A DNA stretch of 64,000 bases from Blautia sp. (GTDB taxonomy: Bacteria; Bacillota; Clostridia; Lachnospirales; Lachnospiraceae): positions 18,074 through 82,073 of the forward strand of contig JAFTPT010000021.1 in assembly GCA_017463155.1 (NCBI GenBank), in the 5' to 3' direction. The notes under the pieces are model-generated. The model saw only the letters and a list, made by a program, of their open reading frames with translations. It did no database searches and was not told where the DNA came from. Below, one piece after another: positions 42,101 through 52,006 of this stretch (within the stretch, counting starts at the first letter, position 1; the number at the start of each line of letters is the position of its first letter). Made by a program: the position numbers and the translations under genes.

Positions 42101-43374
42101 ATGTCCTGCCCGCCGATGTCGAGGATGCAGTCTACATCCGGATCAAAAAAGGCAGCGGCATAGTAGTGGGAGACGGTCTCCACCTCTCCCTCGTCCAGTA
42201 AAAGGGCGGCCTTGATCAGGGCTTCGCCGTAGCCGGTGGAGCAGGAATAAGCGATCCGGGCCTTTTCGGGAAGGAGCGAGTAGATCTCCTGGATGGAACG
42301 GATCGTGGTCTTTAACGGATTTCCGTTGTTGTTGCTGTAGAAGGAATACAGAAGGGTCCCGTTCTCACCGATGAGGGCGGTCTTGGTGGTGGTCGAACCG
42401 GCGTCGATGCCGAGATAACAGTTTCCTTCGTAGGTCGAAAGCTCGCCGGTCGCTACCTTGTAGGCACTCTGCCGTTCATGGAAAGCCTGATAGTCCTTCT
42501 CGCTTGCGAACAGCGGCTCCATACGGGCCACCTCGAAATCAAGCTTGATGGAATTGTGCAGACGCTCCTGCAGCTCGGACAGATCCACGACGACGTCGGT
42601 TTTGGCGTTCATGGCGGAGCCCATGGCCGCGAACAGGTGGGAGTTGGCGGGCGTGATGGCATGCTCGTCATCCAGCTTTAATGTACGGATAAAGGCGGCC
42701 TTCAGCTCGGGCAGGAAGTGCAGCGGTCCGCCCAGGAAGGCGACGTGGCCGCGGATCGGCTTGCCGCAGGCAAGGCCCGAGATGGTCTGGTTGACCACCG
42801 CCTGGAAGATGGAGGCGGCCAGGTCCTCCTTGGTGGCACCGTCGTTGATCAGCGGCTGGATGTCCGTCTTGGCGAAGACGCCGCAGCGGGCCGCGATCGG
42901 GTAGACGGCCTTGTAATTCCGGGCATAGTCGTTCAGGCCGGACGCGTCGCACTGCAGAAGGGACGCCATCTGGTCGATAAAGGAACCGGTACCGCCGGCA
43001 CAGATCCCGTTCATGCGCTGCTCGATATTTCCGCCTTCAAAGTAGATGATCTTGGCATCCTCACCGCCCAGCTCGATCGCGACATCCGTCTGGGGCGCGA
43101 TCTTCTGCAGCGCGCTTGATACGGCGATCACCTCCTGCACGAAGGGAATCTCCAGGTGGTTGGCCAGCGTCAGTCCGCCGGACCCCGTGATGACCGGAGA
43201 TGCCTTGATCTCGCCCAGTTCGTTGATGGCTTTGCCGAGAAGATCCGCAAGCGTATCCTGTATATTGGCATAATGACGCGCATAGTCCGAAAAACACAGC
43301 GTGTCATTTTCATCGAGAATGGCGATCTTGACCGTCGTGGAACCGATATCGATCCCGAGTGTATAATTCTTCAT
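39145..43374 (-). CDS. 2-hydroxyacyl-CoA dehydratase/activase megaprotein
   Basis: This is a 1409-residue fusion. Two BcrA/BadF-type ATPase activator domains come first: [11 protein letters not shown] near residue 6, with [10 protein letters not shown] and ARCGVFAK cysteines, and [11 protein letters not shown] near 325, with [13 protein letters not shown] and [11 protein letters not shown] cysteine-rich segment ([15 protein letters not shown]), a DUF2229 region ([18 protein letters not shown]) and a C-terminal HgdB/C-like dehydratase part follow. Activators use ATP to push an electron into the dehydratase 4Fe-4S cluster. This architecture is widespread in Clostridia, but its substrate is unknown. 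The ATG at 43374 lies 13 bases after AAAGGAGG; an upstream in-frame start would remove that site. Confidence 0.88.
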   Translation of the reverse strand: MKNYTLGIDIGSTTVKIAILDENDTLCFSDYARHYANIQDTLADLLGKAINELGEIKASPVITGSGGLTLANHLEIPFVQEVIAVSSALQKIAPQTDVAIELGGEDAKIIYFEGGNIEQRMNGICAGGTGSFIDQMASLLQCDASGLNDYARNYKAVYPIAARCGVFAKTDIQPLINDGATKEDLAASIFQAVVNQTISGLACGKPIRGHVAFLGGPLHFLPELKAAFIRTLKLDDEHAITPANSHLFAAMGSAMNAKTDVVVDLSELQERLHNSIKLDFEVARMEPLFASEKDYQAFHERQSAYKVATGELSTYEGNCYLGIDAGSTTTKTALIGENGTLLYSFYSNNNGNPLKTTIRSIQEIYSLLPEKARIAYSCSTGYGEALIKAALLLDEGEVETVSHYYAAAFFDPDVDCILDIGGQDMKCIKIKNQTVDSVQLNEACSSGCGSFIETFAKSLNYSVQDFAKAALFAKHPIDLGTRCTVFMNSKVKQAQKEGAEVSDISAGLAYSVIKNALYKVIKVSDASELGRHIVVQGGTFYNDAVLRSFERIANCEAIRPDIAGIMGAFGAALIARERYEEGTGTTMLSIDKINSLEYTTRMANCRGCTNSCRLTINKFSGGRQYISGNRCERGLGKEKNKDNIPNLFEYKYKRLFSYEPLPPDKARRGKVGIPRVLNMFENYPFWYTFFTELSYEVVLSPTSNRKIYELGIESIPSESECYPAKLAHGHVTWLIRNGVKFIFYPCIPYERNEFPDAVNHYNCPIVTSYAENIKNNVDELHDPSIDFRNPFMAFTSEAILTDRLVEVFPDLPAAEVRAAAHKGWAEMEQVRHDIEKKGEETLSYLEETGRRGIVLAGRPYHIDPEIHHGIPDLINSFGVAVLTEDSVSHLVPVERPIRVNDQWMYHSRLYAAANYVKTREDLDLIQLNSFGCGLDAVTTDQVYEILERSGKIYTCLKIDEVNNLGAARIRVRSLLAALRAKERQKKERVVEPSSIEKVVFTKEMRKDYTILCPQMSPIHFSLFQAAFNTCGYNLQVMKNDNKGAVDVGLKYVNNDACYPSLIVVGQIMDELLSGKYDLDKTAVLMTQTGGGCRASNYIAFIRRALKKANMEQVPVISLNLSGLESNPGFKLTLPLIKRVCYAAVFGDILMKCTYRMRPYEVEKGIVNRKHKIWEQRVISFVQGSSVSHSQFKKMCREMVHDFDTIPVTGEKKPRVGIVGEILVKFMPAANNHLADLLEAEGAEAVVPDLIDFMNYCLYNQNFKVDALGFKKTKATIANWGVKGIDWIRRTADEALAASRHFTPSADIRELARMASPIVSTGNQTGEGWFLTGEMLELIHGGVPNIVCIQPFGCLPNHIVGKGVIKEIRRTHPTANIVAIDYDPGASEVNQLNRIKLMLSTAVKNLEKTS

Positions 43375-43420
43375 AAAAAAAGAGAAGCCTCCTTTTGTGT
43401 CAATCAAGGTGTATCAAAAT

Positions 43421-43449
43421 ATTATACGATATCACTTTGAAAATGGCAA
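43421..43449 (-). promoter_or_regulatory. Promoter of the dehydratase/activase gene
   Basis: On the minus strand TTGCCA (43449-43444), a 17-base spacer and TATAAT (43426-43421) lie 46 bases before the start codon. Confidence 0.8.
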
Positions 43450-43490
43450 CAGTTTCATGCATCAAACTTCCGGCCTCCTGCGTAAAGGGA

Positions 43491-43519
43491 TTGCACACGG
43501 GGCTTTTTTTCTATATAAT
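43491..43519 (+). promoter_or_regulatory. Promoter of tgt
   Basis: TTGCAC (43491-43496), a 17-base spacer and a perfect TATAAT (43514-43519) lie 67 bases before the tgt ATG. Confidence 0.8.
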
Positions 43520-43586
43520 GAAGAAACAGGCGGAAAGAACGCCTGGGTAAAAAAGACGATTGAAAGGCCGGAAGGCCGGAGGAACT

Positions 43587-44744
43587 ATGGCAGAATATGA
43601 ACTGATCCGGACGGAGGGACGTGCCAAGAGAGGACGCTTCCACACCGTTCACGGAACGATCGAAACACCGGTTTTTATGAACGTGGGAACCATCGGCGCC
43701 ATCAAAGGCGCCGTTTCCACGATGGACTTAAAGGAGATCGGCACCCAGGTGCAGCTCTCGAACACGTACCACCTGCATGTGCGCCCGGGCGACAGGATCG
43801 TTAAAAAGCTGGGCGGACTGCATAAATTCATGGTCTGGGACCGGCCCATCCTGACAGACTCGGGAGGATTCCAGGTCTTCTCCCTGGCGGGACTCCGCAA
43901 GATCCGTGAGGAGGGCGTGACGTTCCAGTCCCACATCGACGGACACCGGATCTTCATGGGCCCGGAGGAGAGCATGCAGATCCAGTCGAACCTGGGCTCC
44001 ACGATCGCGATGGCCTTTGACGAATGCCCCAGCAGCATGGCGGACAGGGACTATGTGCAGAACTCCGTGGACCGCACCACCCGGTGGCTCAGGCGCTGCA
44101 AGACCGAGATGGACCGGCTGAACAGCCTGCCGGATACCCTCAACAGGGAACAGCTTCTGTTCGGGATCAACCAGGGAGCGATCTACGAGGATATCCGTAT
44201 CCGGCATGCACAGGAGATCGCGGAGATGGATCTTGACGGATATGCGGTCGGAGGACTGGCGGTCGGGGAGACCCACGCGCAGATGTACCACATCCTCGAC
44301 GAGGTGGTCCCGCATCTTCCGCAGAACAAGCCCACCTATCTGATGGGCGTCGGTACGCCGGCCAATATTCTCGAAAGCGTGGAGCGGGGGATCGATTTCT
44401 TTGACTGTGTCTATCCGAGCAGAAACGGACGCCATGGCCATGTGTACACCAATCACGGCAAGATGAACCTGTTTAATTCACAGTATGAACTGGATATGCG
44501 TCCCATCGAGGAGGGCTGCGGCTGTCCGGCCTGCCGGCACTACTCGAGGGCTTACATCCGCCATCTTCTGAAGGCGAAGGAGATGCTGGGTATGCGCCTC
44601 TGTGTTCTGCATAACCTGTATTTTTATAACCATCTGATGGAGGAGATCAGGGACGCACTTGACGCCGGGACCTTCGCCGAATTCAAAAAAATGCGCCTTG
44701 CCGGTTTCGAGGAGGGTAAGATCGCGTCCGACCGTTCTTTGTAG
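43587..44744 (+). CDS. tgt: tRNA-guanine transglycosylase
   Basis: This is a 385-residue enzyme that swaps guanine for preQ1 at position 34 of GUN-anticodon tRNAs in queuosine synthesis. D91 in ILTDSGGFQVFSL is the base-recognition Asp. The catalytic Asp is in ERGIDFFDCVYPSRNGRHG, and the zinc site is CGCPAC plus a downstream His after HYSRAYIRHLLKAKEMLG. The ATG at 43587 follows CCGGAGGAACT. yajC lies downstream, a common order in bacteria; queA is not seen here. Confidence 0.96.
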   Translation: MAEYELIRTEGRAKRGRFHTVHGTIETPVFMNVGTIGAIKGAVSTMDLKEIGTQVQLSNTYHLHVRPGDRIVKKLGGLHKFMVWDRPILTDSGGFQVFSLAGLRKIREEGVTFQSHIDGHRIFMGPEESMQIQSNLGSTIAMAFDECPSSMADRDYVQNSVDRTTRWLRRCKTEMDRLNSLPDTLNREQLLFGINQGAIYEDIRIRHAQEIAEMDLDGYAVGGLAVGETHAQMYHILDEVVPHLPQNKPTYLMGVGTPANILESVERGIDFFDCVYPSRNGRHGHVYTNHGKMNLFNSQYELDMRPIEEGCGCPACRHYSRAYIRHLLKAKEMLGMRLCVLHNLYFYNHLMEEIRDALDAGTFAEFKKMRLAGFEEGKIASDRSL

Positions 44745-44763
44745 AAAAAATCAGGAAAAGGTC

Positions 44764-44792
44764 TTGAAGTCGCGGGATTTTTTGTGTATCAT
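44764..44792 (+). promoter_or_regulatory. Promoter of yajC
   Basis: TTGAAG (44764-44769), a 17-base spacer and TATCAT (44787-44792) lie about 90 bases before the yajC ATG. The 5' leader holds a short hairpin (GGCTG/CAGCC). Confidence 0.65.
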
Positions 44793-44882
44793 AAGGACTA
44801 GTGTTTTTACAGACTGCCTAAGAGCAGGTCCGGGCTGCATAAAACAGCCTGTCAGAGCAAGAAATATACAGGAGGATTACAG

Positions 44883-45182
44883 ATGGACGCATCAGGTGGA
44901 GTAGGAATGGGTTTTACCCTTATTTGGATCGTTGTATTGTTCGGTATCATGTATTTTCTGATGATCCGGCCGCAGAGAAAAGAGCAGAAGCGGATGACAG
45001 CCATGCTGAACAGCATGGAGGTCGGTGACAGCGTGGTCACCACAAGCGGCTTTTACGGCGTGATCATCGATATGACGGAAGAGGATGTCATCGTAGAATT
45101 CGGTAACAACCGTAACTGCCGTATCCCCATGAGGAAGCAGGCTATCGCCGAAGTAGAGAAGGCAGATCAGGCCTCTGCATGA
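44883..45182 (+). CDS. yajC: Preprotein translocase subunit YajC
   Basis: This is a 99-residue protein with one N-terminal membrane helix ([17 protein letters not shown]) followed by RPQRKEQKR and a beta-rich cytoplasmic domain ([15 protein letters not shown]). It associates with SecDF in protein export. An AGGAGG site precedes the ATG. A terminator follows at once, so it forms its own short unit after tgt. Confidence 0.92.
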   Translation: MDASGGVGMGFTLIWIVVLFGIMYFLMIRPQRKEQKRMTAMLNSMEVGDSVVTTSGFYGVIIDMTEEDVIVEFGNNRNCRIPMRKQAIAEVEKADQASA

Positions 45183-45188
45183 GTAAAA

Positions 45189-45222
45189 GGCAGACACTGG
45201 GTGACGGTGTCTGTCTTTCTTT
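45189..45222 (+). terminator. Terminator after yajC
   Basis: GGCAGACAC and GTGTCTGTC form a 9-base-pair stem with a 9-base loop, followed by TTTCTTT. Confidence 0.8.
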
Positions 45223-45265
45223 AAAAAAGGAAACAGGATCGTTTTCCGGAGGAAAGGATGAGACT

Positions 45266-46939
45266 ATGAAGAGTGATGCAGTAAAAAAAGGCTCTCAGCA
45301 GGCACCCCATCGATCGCTTTTTAACGCCCTCGGAATGACCAAAGAGGAGATGGAGCGTCCCATGGTCGGGATCGTCAGCTCCTACAACGAGATCGTACCG
45401 GGTCATATGAATATCGATAAGATCGTGGCGGCTGTTAAGCTTGGCGTTGCCATGGCGGGCGGCACCCCGGTCGTATTTCCGGCCATCGCGGTCTGTGACG
45501 GGATCGCCATGGGCCATGTAGGCATGAAGTATTCACTCGTGACCCGCGACCTGATCGCGGATTCCACCGAGAGCATGGCGCTGGCGCATCAGTTTGACGC
45601 CCTTGTCATGGTCCCGAACTGTGACAAGAATGTTCCGGGCCTTCTGATGGCAGCGGCGCGCATCAACGTGCCGACGGTCTTTGTGAGCGGCGGCCCCATG
45701 ATGGCCGGCCGGATCGACGGACATAAGACGAGCCTTTCCAGCATGTTCGAGGCGGTCGGCGCCTACGCGGCCGGCACCATCAGCGAGGACAAGCTTACGG
45801 AATACGAGAATAAGACATGTCCTACCTGCGGTTCCTGCTCCGGCATGTATACAGCCAACAGCATGAACTGCCTGACAGAGGCGCTCGGCATGGGCCTTCC
45901 GGGCAACGGTACGATCCCGGCTGTCTATTCCGAGAGGATCCGCCTTGCCAAGCACGCAGGGATGCAGGTCATGGAAATGTACAGAAGGAATATCCGCCCC
46001 CGCGACATCATGACAAAGGAAGCGATCCTGAACGCGCTGACCGTGGACATGGCCCTGGGCTGCTCCACGAACAGCATGCTTCATCTTCCGGCCATCGCGC
46101 ACGAGGTGGGCATGGATTTCGATATCAGCTTTGCCAACGAGATCAGCGAAAAGACCCCGAACCTCTGTCATCTGGCACCGGCAGGCCCCACCTACATGGA
46201 GGACCTGAACCAGGCGGGCGGCGTCTACGCGGTCATGAACGAGCTGAACAAGCTTGGCCTGCTCCATACGGAGTGTATTACCGTGACCGGAAAGACCGTG
46301 GCCGAGAATATCGAAGGATGCGTGAACCTGGATCCGGAGGTCATCCGGCCGGTTGAGAATCCCTACAGCAAAACGGGCGGCCTGGCCGTCCTTAAGGGCA
46401 ATCTGGCACCGGACGGCGGCGTGGTCAAGCGCTCTGCCGTGGTGGAAGAAATGATGGTCCATGAGGGACCGGCCCGCGTCTTTGACTGTGAAGAGGACGC
46501 TATCGACGCCATCAAGGGCGGCAGGATCGTGTCCGGCGATGTTGTCGTCATCCGTTATGAAGGCCCCAAGGGAGGGCCCGGCATGCGTGAGATGCTGAAC
46601 CCGACCTCCGCGATCGCGGGAATGGGCCTTGGTTCTTCCGTTGCACTGATCACGGACGGACGATTCAGCGGGGCTTCCAGAGGCGCTTCCATCGGACATG
46701 TGTCCCCGGAGGCGGCGGTCGGAGGGCCAATCGCACTCGTGGAGGAAGGAGATATCATCAGCATCGATATCCCGAACCTGAAGCTTGAGCTCAGGGTCTC
46801 CGACGAGGAGCTTGCAAAGAGAAAAGCTGCCTGGCAGCCCAGACAGCCGAGAGTGACGACCGGTTATCTTGCCAGATACGCGGCCATGGTCACTTCCGGG
46901 AACCGGGGCGCTATACTTGAAGTGCCGAAGGCAGATTGA
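45266..46939 (+). CDS. ilvD: Dihydroxy-acid dehydratase
   Basis: This is a 557-residue iron-sulfur enzyme that makes 2-oxo acids for valine, leucine and isoleucine. Cluster cysteines lie in [12 protein letters not shown] and [29 protein letters not shown]-like [22 protein letters not shown] near the C-terminus carries the catalytic Ser region. The start is ATG 45266 with GGAGGAAAGGATGAG upstream; an in-frame ATG at 45179 would run through the terminator and is not used. It begins an ilvD-ilvB-serC-serA operon. No T-box or leader peptide is visible. Confidence 0.96.
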   Translation: MKSDAVKKGSQQAPHRSLFNALGMTKEEMERPMVGIVSSYNEIVPGHMNIDKIVAAVKLGVAMAGGTPVVFPAIAVCDGIAMGHVGMKYSLVTRDLIADSTESMALAHQFDALVMVPNCDKNVPGLLMAAARINVPTVFVSGGPMMAGRIDGHKTSLSSMFEAVGAYAAGTISEDKLTEYENKTCPTCGSCSGMYTANSMNCLTEALGMGLPGNGTIPAVYSERIRLAKHAGMQVMEMYRRNIRPRDIMTKEAILNALTVDMALGCSTNSMLHLPAIAHEVGMDFDISFANEISEKTPNLCHLAPAGPTYMEDLNQAGGVYAVMNELNKLGLLHTECITVTGKTVAENIEGCVNLDPEVIRPVENPYSKTGGLAVLKGNLAPDGGVVKRSAVVEEMMVHEGPARVFDCEEDAIDAIKGGRIVSGDVVVIRYEGPKGGPGMREMLNPTSAIAGMGLGSSVALITDGRFSGASRGASIGHVSPEAAVGGPIALVEEGDIISIDIPNLKLELRVSDEELAKRKAAWQPRQPRVTTGYLARYAAMVTSGNRGAILEVPKAD

Positions 46940-46950
46940 GGAGGAGAAGG

Positions 46951-48654
46951 ATGGAGAATCCCAGAGAACTGACTGGTGCGGAGATCATTGTGGAATGTTT
47001 AAAGGAGCAGGGCGTGGATACCGTATTCGGCTATCCGGGCGGCGCGATCCTGAACGTCTACGACGCACTGTACAAATATCAGGATGAGATCACACATATC
47101 CTTACGTCCCACGAACAGGGCGCGTCCCACGCGGCGGACGGATATGCGAGAGCGACCGGAAAGGTCGGCGTGTGCCTGGCGACATCCGGGCCCGGCGCGA
47201 CCAATCTGGTCACGGGTATTGCCACCGCGTACATGGATTCGGTCCCGGTCGTGGCGATCACCTGCAACGTAGGAACGGCTCTTCTCGGAAAGGATTCTTT
47301 CCAGGAGGTCGATATCGCCGGCATTGTGATGCCGATCACCAAGCACAGCTTCATCGTAAAGGATATCACCAGGCTTGCCGATACGATCCGCAGGGCATTC
47401 TATATTGCCAAGAGCGGACGTCCCGGTCCGGTGCTTGTGGATGTGACCAAGGATGTCACGGGAGGCATCTGTGAATATATGCCGCACCGGCCGGCAACGA
47501 TCAACCGGGAGACCAGCGAGATCCGCAAGGAGGATATCGACCAGGCGGTGGCCTTGATCGGCAAATCCCAAAAGCCCTATATTTTCGTGGGCGGCGGCGG
47601 GATCATTTCCGGAGCCTCCGAGGAGATCAAGGAGCTGGCCCACAGGATCGACGCTCCGGTCTGCGACAGCCTGATGGGCAAAGGCGCATTCCCGGGTGAA
47701 GATCCTCTGTATACCGGCATGCTGGGCATGCACGGGACCAAGACCTCCGATCTCGGCGTCAGCCAGTGCGATCTGCTGATCGTTCTCGGAGCCCGCTTCA
47801 GCGACCGTGTCACCGGCAAGACCAGCACCTTTGCCCGCAACGCAAAGATCCTGCAGCTGGATGTGGACGCGGCGGAGATCAACAAGAACGTCGTCGTGGA
47901 CGCTTTTGTTGTCGGAGACCTGAAGGTCGCACTGCAGCGGATCCTGGAGGGCGTCAAACCCCAGAAGCATCCGGAGTGGATCGCCCACATTGAGGATATG
48001 AAGCAGAAATACCCGCTGCGGTATGACAAGAGCCAGCTGACCGGTCCCTTTATCCTGGAGAAGCTCTACGAGCTGACCGGAGGCGACGCCATCATTTCGA
48101 CGGACGTCGGCCAGCACCAGATGTGGGCAGCGCAGTATTTCAAATACAATGAGCCCAGAACGTTTCTGACGTCGGGCGGACTCGGGACCATGGGCTACGG
48201 CCTTGGAGCCGCCATCGGCGCCAAGACGGGCATGCCAAAGAAGACGGTCGTCAACATCGCAGGAGACGGCTGCTTCCGCATGAACATGAACGAGATCGCG
48301 ACGGCGGTCCGTACGGGACGGCAGATCATCCAGATCGTCATGAACAATCATGTGCTGGGGATGGTCCGCCAGTGGCAGACGCTTTTCTATGGCAAACGTT
48401 ACTCCCATACGATCCTGAATGACGCCGTGGACTTTGTGAAAGTTGCCGAGGCAATGGGCGCGAAGGGGATCCGTGTGACAAAGCCGGAAGAAGTGGAGCC
48501 GGCGCTTAGGGAGGCACTTGCGTACCAGGGCACGATCGTGCTGGACTGCTGGATCGACCAGGATCTCAGCGTGTTCCCGATGGTTCCTGCGGGCGAGAGC
48601 ATCGATGACGTATTTGATGAGGAGGATATGAAAAAAAATGAGCAGAGTGTATAA
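46951..48654 (+). CDS. ilvB: Acetolactate synthase, large subunit
   Basis: This is a 567-residue TPP enzyme catalysing the first common step to branched-chain amino acids. The N-terminal domain has FGYPGGAILNVYDALY with the catalytic Glu in SHEQGASHAADGYAR; FAD region LGARFSDRVTGK and TPP motif GDGCFRMNMNEIATAV with Asn pair follow. The start is ATG 46951 with GAGGAGGAGAAGG upstream, four residues after an in-frame GTG-type start. The regulatory subunit ilvN is not next to it. The 3' end overlaps serC by 17 bases. Confidence 0.95.
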   Translation: MENPRELTGAEIIVECLKEQGVDTVFGYPGGAILNVYDALYKYQDEITHILTSHEQGASHAADGYARATGKVGVCLATSGPGATNLVTGIATAYMDSVPVVAITCNVGTALLGKDSFQEVDIAGIVMPITKHSFIVKDITRLADTIRRAFYIAKSGRPGPVLVDVTKDVTGGICEYMPHRPATINRETSEIRKEDIDQAVALIGKSQKPYIFVGGGGIISGASEEIKELAHRIDAPVCDSLMGKGAFPGEDPLYTGMLGMHGTKTSDLGVSQCDLLIVLGARFSDRVTGKTSTFARNAKILQLDVDAAEINKNVVVDAFVVGDLKVALQRILEGVKPQKHPEWIAHIEDMKQKYPLRYDKSQLTGPFILEKLYELTGGDAIISTDVGQHQMWAAQYFKYNEPRTFLTSGGLGTMGYGLGAAIGAKTGMPKKTVVNIAGDGCFRMNMNEIATAVRTGRQIIQIVMNNHVLGMVRQWQTLFYGKRYSHTILNDAVDFVKVAEAMGAKGIRVTKPEEVEPALREALAYQGTIVLDCWIDQDLSVFPMVPAGESIDDVFDEEDMKKNEQSV

Positions 48655-49720
48655 TTTTTCCGCAGGCCCGGCCGTACTGCCGGAGCCGGTACTTGAGGAA
48701 CTGGCAGCTGAGATGATGGACTACAACGGGACCGGCATGTCCGTGATGGAAATGAGTCACAGAAGCGCTGCTTTCCAGAAGATCATTGACGACGCCGAGC
48801 AGGATCTTCGTGATCTTATGAACATTCCGGACAACTACAAGGTGCTGTTCCTGCAGGGAGGCGCTTCCCAGCAGTTCGCGATGATCCCCCTGAACCTGAT
48901 GAAGAACAAGGTTGCGGATTTCATCGTGACCGGCCAGTGGGCCAAGAAGGCTTACCAGGAAGCCCAGAAATACGGAAAAGCCAACAAGATCGCAAGCTCC
49001 GAGGACAAGACCTTTTCCTACATCCCGGACTGCAGCGACCTTCCCGTAAGCCCGGACGCGGACTATGTATACATCTGTGAAAACAATACGATCTATGGCA
49101 CCAAGTTCAAACAGCTTCCGGATACCAAGGGCAAGGACCTGGTGGCCGACGTTTCCTCCTGCTTCCTTTCCGAGCCGGTGGACGTTTCCAAATATGCCAT
49201 CATCTACGGCGGCGTGCAGAAGAATATCGGCCCGGCCGGTATGGTCATCGTGATCATCCGTGAGGACCTGATCCGTGAAGACGTGCTTCCGGGCACTCCG
49301 ACCATGCTCACCTACAAGACCCATGCGGACGCGGGTTCCCTGTACAACACGCCGAACTCCTACTGCATCTACGTATGCGGCAAGGTGTTCAAGTGGCTGA
49401 AGGGCCTGGGCGGCCTGGAGGCGATGAAGCGCATGAACGAAGAGAAGGCCGCGATCCTGTATGACTATCTGGATCAGAGCAGACTCTTCAAGGGCACGGT
49501 CGTCAAGGAAGACCGGTCCCTCATGAACGTCCCGTTCGTCATCGGCGACAAGGACATGGAAGCGAAATTTGTGAAGGAAGCTGCCGAACACGGACTGGTC
49601 AACCTGAAGGGACACAGGACGGTCGGCGGCATGCGTGCCAGCATCTACAACGCCATGCCGAAGGCGGGCGTGGAGGCTCTGGTCGCTTTCATGAAGAAGT
49701 TTGAGGAGGAGAATATCTGA
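48638..49720 (+). CDS. serC: Phosphoserine aminotransferase
   Basis: This is a 360-residue PLP enzyme that converts phosphohydroxypyruvate to phosphoserine. NFSAGPAVLPEPVLEEL opens the protein. The PLP Lys is in IYGGVQKNIGPAG, preceded by LVADVSSCFLSEP. The C-terminus has GHRTVGGMRASIYNAMP, the usual phosphate-binding region. It overlaps ilvB by 17 bases and serA by one base, so all three are probably translated together. Confidence 0.96.
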   Translation: MSRVYNFSAGPAVLPEPVLEELAAEMMDYNGTGMSVMEMSHRSAAFQKIIDDAEQDLRDLMNIPDNYKVLFLQGGASQQFAMIPLNLMKNKVADFIVTGQWAKKAYQEAQKYGKANKIASSEDKTFSYIPDCSDLPVSPDADYVYICENNTIYGTKFKQLPDTKGKDLVADVSSCFLSEPVDVSKYAIIYGGVQKNIGPAGMVIVIIREDLIREDVLPGTPTMLTYKTHADAGSLYNTPNSYCIYVCGKVFKWLKGLGGLEAMKRMNEEKAAILYDYLDQSRLFKGTVVKEDRSLMNVPFVIGDKDMEAKFVKEAAEHGLVNLKGHRTVGGMRASIYNAMPKAGVEALVAFMKKFEEENI

Positions 49721-50883
49721 TGTTTCAGTATCATTGCCTGAATCCCATTGCTGAAAAAGGTCTTGCCCTTCTGGGTGAGAATTACCGCCAGGCGGAGACC
49801 ATGGAGAACTGTGATGCAATCCTGGTCCGCAGCGCCAAGATGCATGATATGGAGATCCCGGAGAGCGTCTGCGCCATCGCACGTGCAGGTGCCGGCGTCA
49901 ACAACATTCCGGTCAAGGAATGCGCCGAAAAAGGGATCATTGTGTTCAATACACCCGGTGCCAACGCCAACGGCGTTAAAGAGCTGGTGATCGCCGGCAT
50001 GCTGCTGGCCTCCCGCGATATCGTCGGCGGGATCGAATGGGTCGAAAAGGAAAAGGACCGCGAGGATATCGACAAGCTTGCCGAAAAGCAGAAAAAGCAG
50101 TTCGCGGGCTGTGAGATCATGGGCAAAAAGCTCGGCATCATCGGCCTTGGCGCGATCGGTGCCCTGGTAGCCAACGCGGCGTCCGCCCTGGGCATGGACG
50201 TGTACGGCTATGATCCCTACATCTCGATCGACGCGGCCTGGAACCTTTCCAGGACGATCCATCACAGCAAGACCCTGGATGAGATCTTCACCCAGTGCGA
50301 TTACATCACGATCCATGTGCCGCTTCTGGACAGCACGAAGAAGATGATCAACAAGGAAGCCTTCGACAAGATGAAGGATGGCGTGGTCTTCCTCAACTTT
50401 GCCAGAGACCTTCTGGTGGATGAGGAGGCACTGATCGAGGCCGTCGACAGCGGCAAGGTCAAGAAGTACGTGACCGATTTTGCCAATCCCACCGTTGCCG
50501 GACGCGAGGGGATCCTCGTAACGCCGCACCTGGGCGCCTCCACCGAGGAATCCGAGGAAAACTGCGCGGTCATGGCCGTGAAGGAGATCCGGGACTTCCT
50601 GGAGAACGGGAACATCACGAACTCCGTCAATTTCCCGAACTGCAGCATGGGCACCTGCGTGGCGGTCGGACGTATCGCCCTGACCCACAAGAATGTCCCG
50701 AACATGATCAGTCAGGTGACGCAGATCCTTGGCGGCGAAGGACTGAACATCGCCGACATGACCAACAAGAGCAAGGGTGAATTTGCCTACACACTGATCG
50801 ACCTTGAGAGCACCGCCTCCATCGACGCGCTGAACGCGCTGAAGGCCATTGAGGGCGTGACCAGGGTACGTGTCGTCAAATAA
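49720..50883 (+). CDS. serA: D-3-phosphoglycerate dehydrogenase
   Basis: This is a 387-residue NAD enzyme for the first step of serine synthesis. The substrate-binding region has RAGAGVNNIPV, the Rossmann motif is LGIIGLGAIGALVANAA, and the catalytic Arg/Glu/His set appears as NFARDLLVDEEAL, TDFANPTVAG and TPHLGASTEESEENCAVM. A short ACT domain at the end (about 318-387, GEFAYTLIDLEST) may sense serine. The TGATG overlap with serC couples translation. A strong hairpin follows. Confidence 0.95.
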   Translation: MFQYHCLNPIAEKGLALLGENYRQAETMENCDAILVRSAKMHDMEIPESVCAIARAGAGVNNIPVKECAEKGIIVFNTPGANANGVKELVIAGMLLASRDIVGGIEWVEKEKDREDIDKLAEKQKKQFAGCEIMGKKLGIIGLGAIGALVANAASALGMDVYGYDPYISIDAAWNLSRTIHHSKTLDEIFTQCDYITIHVPLLDSTKKMINKEAFDKMKDGVVFLNFARDLLVDEEALIEAVDSGKVKKYVTDFANPTVAGREGILVTPHLGASTEESEENCAVMAVKEIRDFLENGNITNSVNFPNCSMGTCVAVGRIALTHKNVPNMISQVTQILGGEGLNIADMTNKSKGEFAYTLIDLESTASIDALNALKAIEGVTRVRVVK

Positions 50884-50900
50884 ACGACAGAACAGATAAA

Positions 50901-50942
50901 CAGGAAGCCGGGATCCCGTGAGGGATCCCGGCTTCCTGTTTG
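50901..50942. terminator. Bidirectional terminator between serA and the PfkB gene
   Basis: A perfect 17-base-pair stem (CAGGAAGCCGGGATCCC and its complement) with a GTGA loop lies between convergent genes. T-rich sequence follows on the plus side. Confidence 0.88.
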
Positions 50943-50953
50943 TCTGCTGTTTG

Positions 50954-51925
50954 TTATCTTGCGGCGGCCATGAAGGCTTCGACCTCTTCCCGCGTCGGCA
51001 TGACGCGCAGAGCGCCTTTCCGGGTCGTGATCAGGGAGGCGGCCGCGTTGGCGAAGGTGAGGAGCTTTGAAAGCTGCTCATCCGTCAGGGAATCGAGGCC
51101 GTACTCCAGAACAAAGTTGAGAGCGCTGGCGCAGAAGGTATCCCCGGCGCCGGTGGTCTCAATGGTGTTCTCCTGCAGGAAGGGAGCGGCTTCGACTTTC
51201 CGGCCCTTATAATAGGCGCGGCTTCCGTCCTTGCCCAGGGTGATCAGGATGAGCGGGATGTGGTATTTCTCTTCGAGAAGGGCGGCGCCCTTGTCGTAAT
51301 CGGTGGTATCAAACAGGAATTCGACCTCGTTGTCGGAGATCTTCAGGACATCGCACTTCGAAAGGCCGTACTCGATCTCCCGGCGCGCGTCGTCCATGGT
51401 CTTCCAGAGCGGCGGCCGCAGATTGGGGTCAAAGCTGATGATGCAGCCCGCCTCTTTGGCAACGTCGATCGCGTGGCGGGTAGCTTCCCGTACGCCTTCG
51501 TGCGTGGAGGAGAGGGTGCCGAAGTGGAAGATCCTGGAATTGCGGACCAGATCCTCCTGGATCTCCGCCTTTGTCAGCAGCATATCGGCACCGGGATCAC
51601 GGTAGAACGAGAAATCGCGGTCCCCGTCCGGATAGGTGTGAACGAAGGCCAGGGTCGTGTGCGCGTCCTTGTCCATGACGAGGTTGCGGGTGTCGATCCC
51701 GGCTTCACAGACGGCATCCCGGAGCTGCCGCCCGAACATATCGTCGCCCACCTTGCCGATGAAGGCTGTCTGGCGGCCGAGCTTTTTCAGCATGGCAAGA
51801 ACATTGCAGGGAGCGCCTCCGGGGTTGGCTTCCATCAGCGGATTGCCCTGTGAACTGGTTCCGTTCTCGGTAAAATCGATCAGAAGTTCACCGAGCGCTG
51901 TGACATCGAACTGGCGTTTATCCAT
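50954..51925 (-). CDS. PfkB family carbohydrate kinase (fructokinase-like)
   Basis: This is a 323-residue ribokinase-fold enzyme. ALGELLIDFTENG opens it, ANPGGAPCNVLAMLKKLG is PfkB signature 1, and ETTGAGDTFCASALNF is signature 2 with the catalytic Asp and anion hole. DPNLRPPLW is typical of fructokinases, so fructose is the likely substrate, but other sugars are possible. The start is ATG 51925, preceded by TGGAGG; a start five codons upstream would lie on that site. The promoter and a palindrome lie upstream. The divergent neighbour is a GlgB-like gene. Confidence 0.87.
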   Translation of the reverse strand: MDKRQFDVTALGELLIDFTENGTSSQGNPLMEANPGGAPCNVLAMLKKLGRQTAFIGKVGDDMFGRQLRDAVCEAGIDTRNLVMDKDAHTTLAFVHTYPDGDRDFSFYRDPGADMLLTKAEIQEDLVRNSRIFHFGTLSSTHEGVREATRHAIDVAKEAGCIISFDPNLRPPLWKTMDDARREIEYGLSKCDVLKISDNEVEFLFDTTDYDKGAALLEEKYHIPLILITLGKDGSRAYYKGRKVEAAPFLQENTIETTGAGDTFCASALNFVLEYGLDSLTDEQLSKLLTFANAAASLITTRKGALRVMPTREEVEAFMAAAR

Positions 51926-51992
51926 AGGTAGATCCTCCATTTTATGCGCGAAACCGCGCGTATAACTTGTTCTGCGGGTAACTTTTTGTGTA

Positions 51993-52006
51993 TTATTCTA
52001 GAATAA
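51993..52006. promoter_or_regulatory. Possible operator palindrome upstream of the PfkB gene
   Basis: TTATTCTAGAATAA is a perfect 14-base palindrome touching the -10 box of the PfkB promoter on its downstream side. Its position would let a bound repressor block transcription. Confidence 0.4.

Noticed and set aside
45179-45265. Possible leader peptide controlling ilvD
   Set aside because: The frame has no run of Ile, Val or Leu codons and contains the yajC terminator. No alternative pairing structure was seen.
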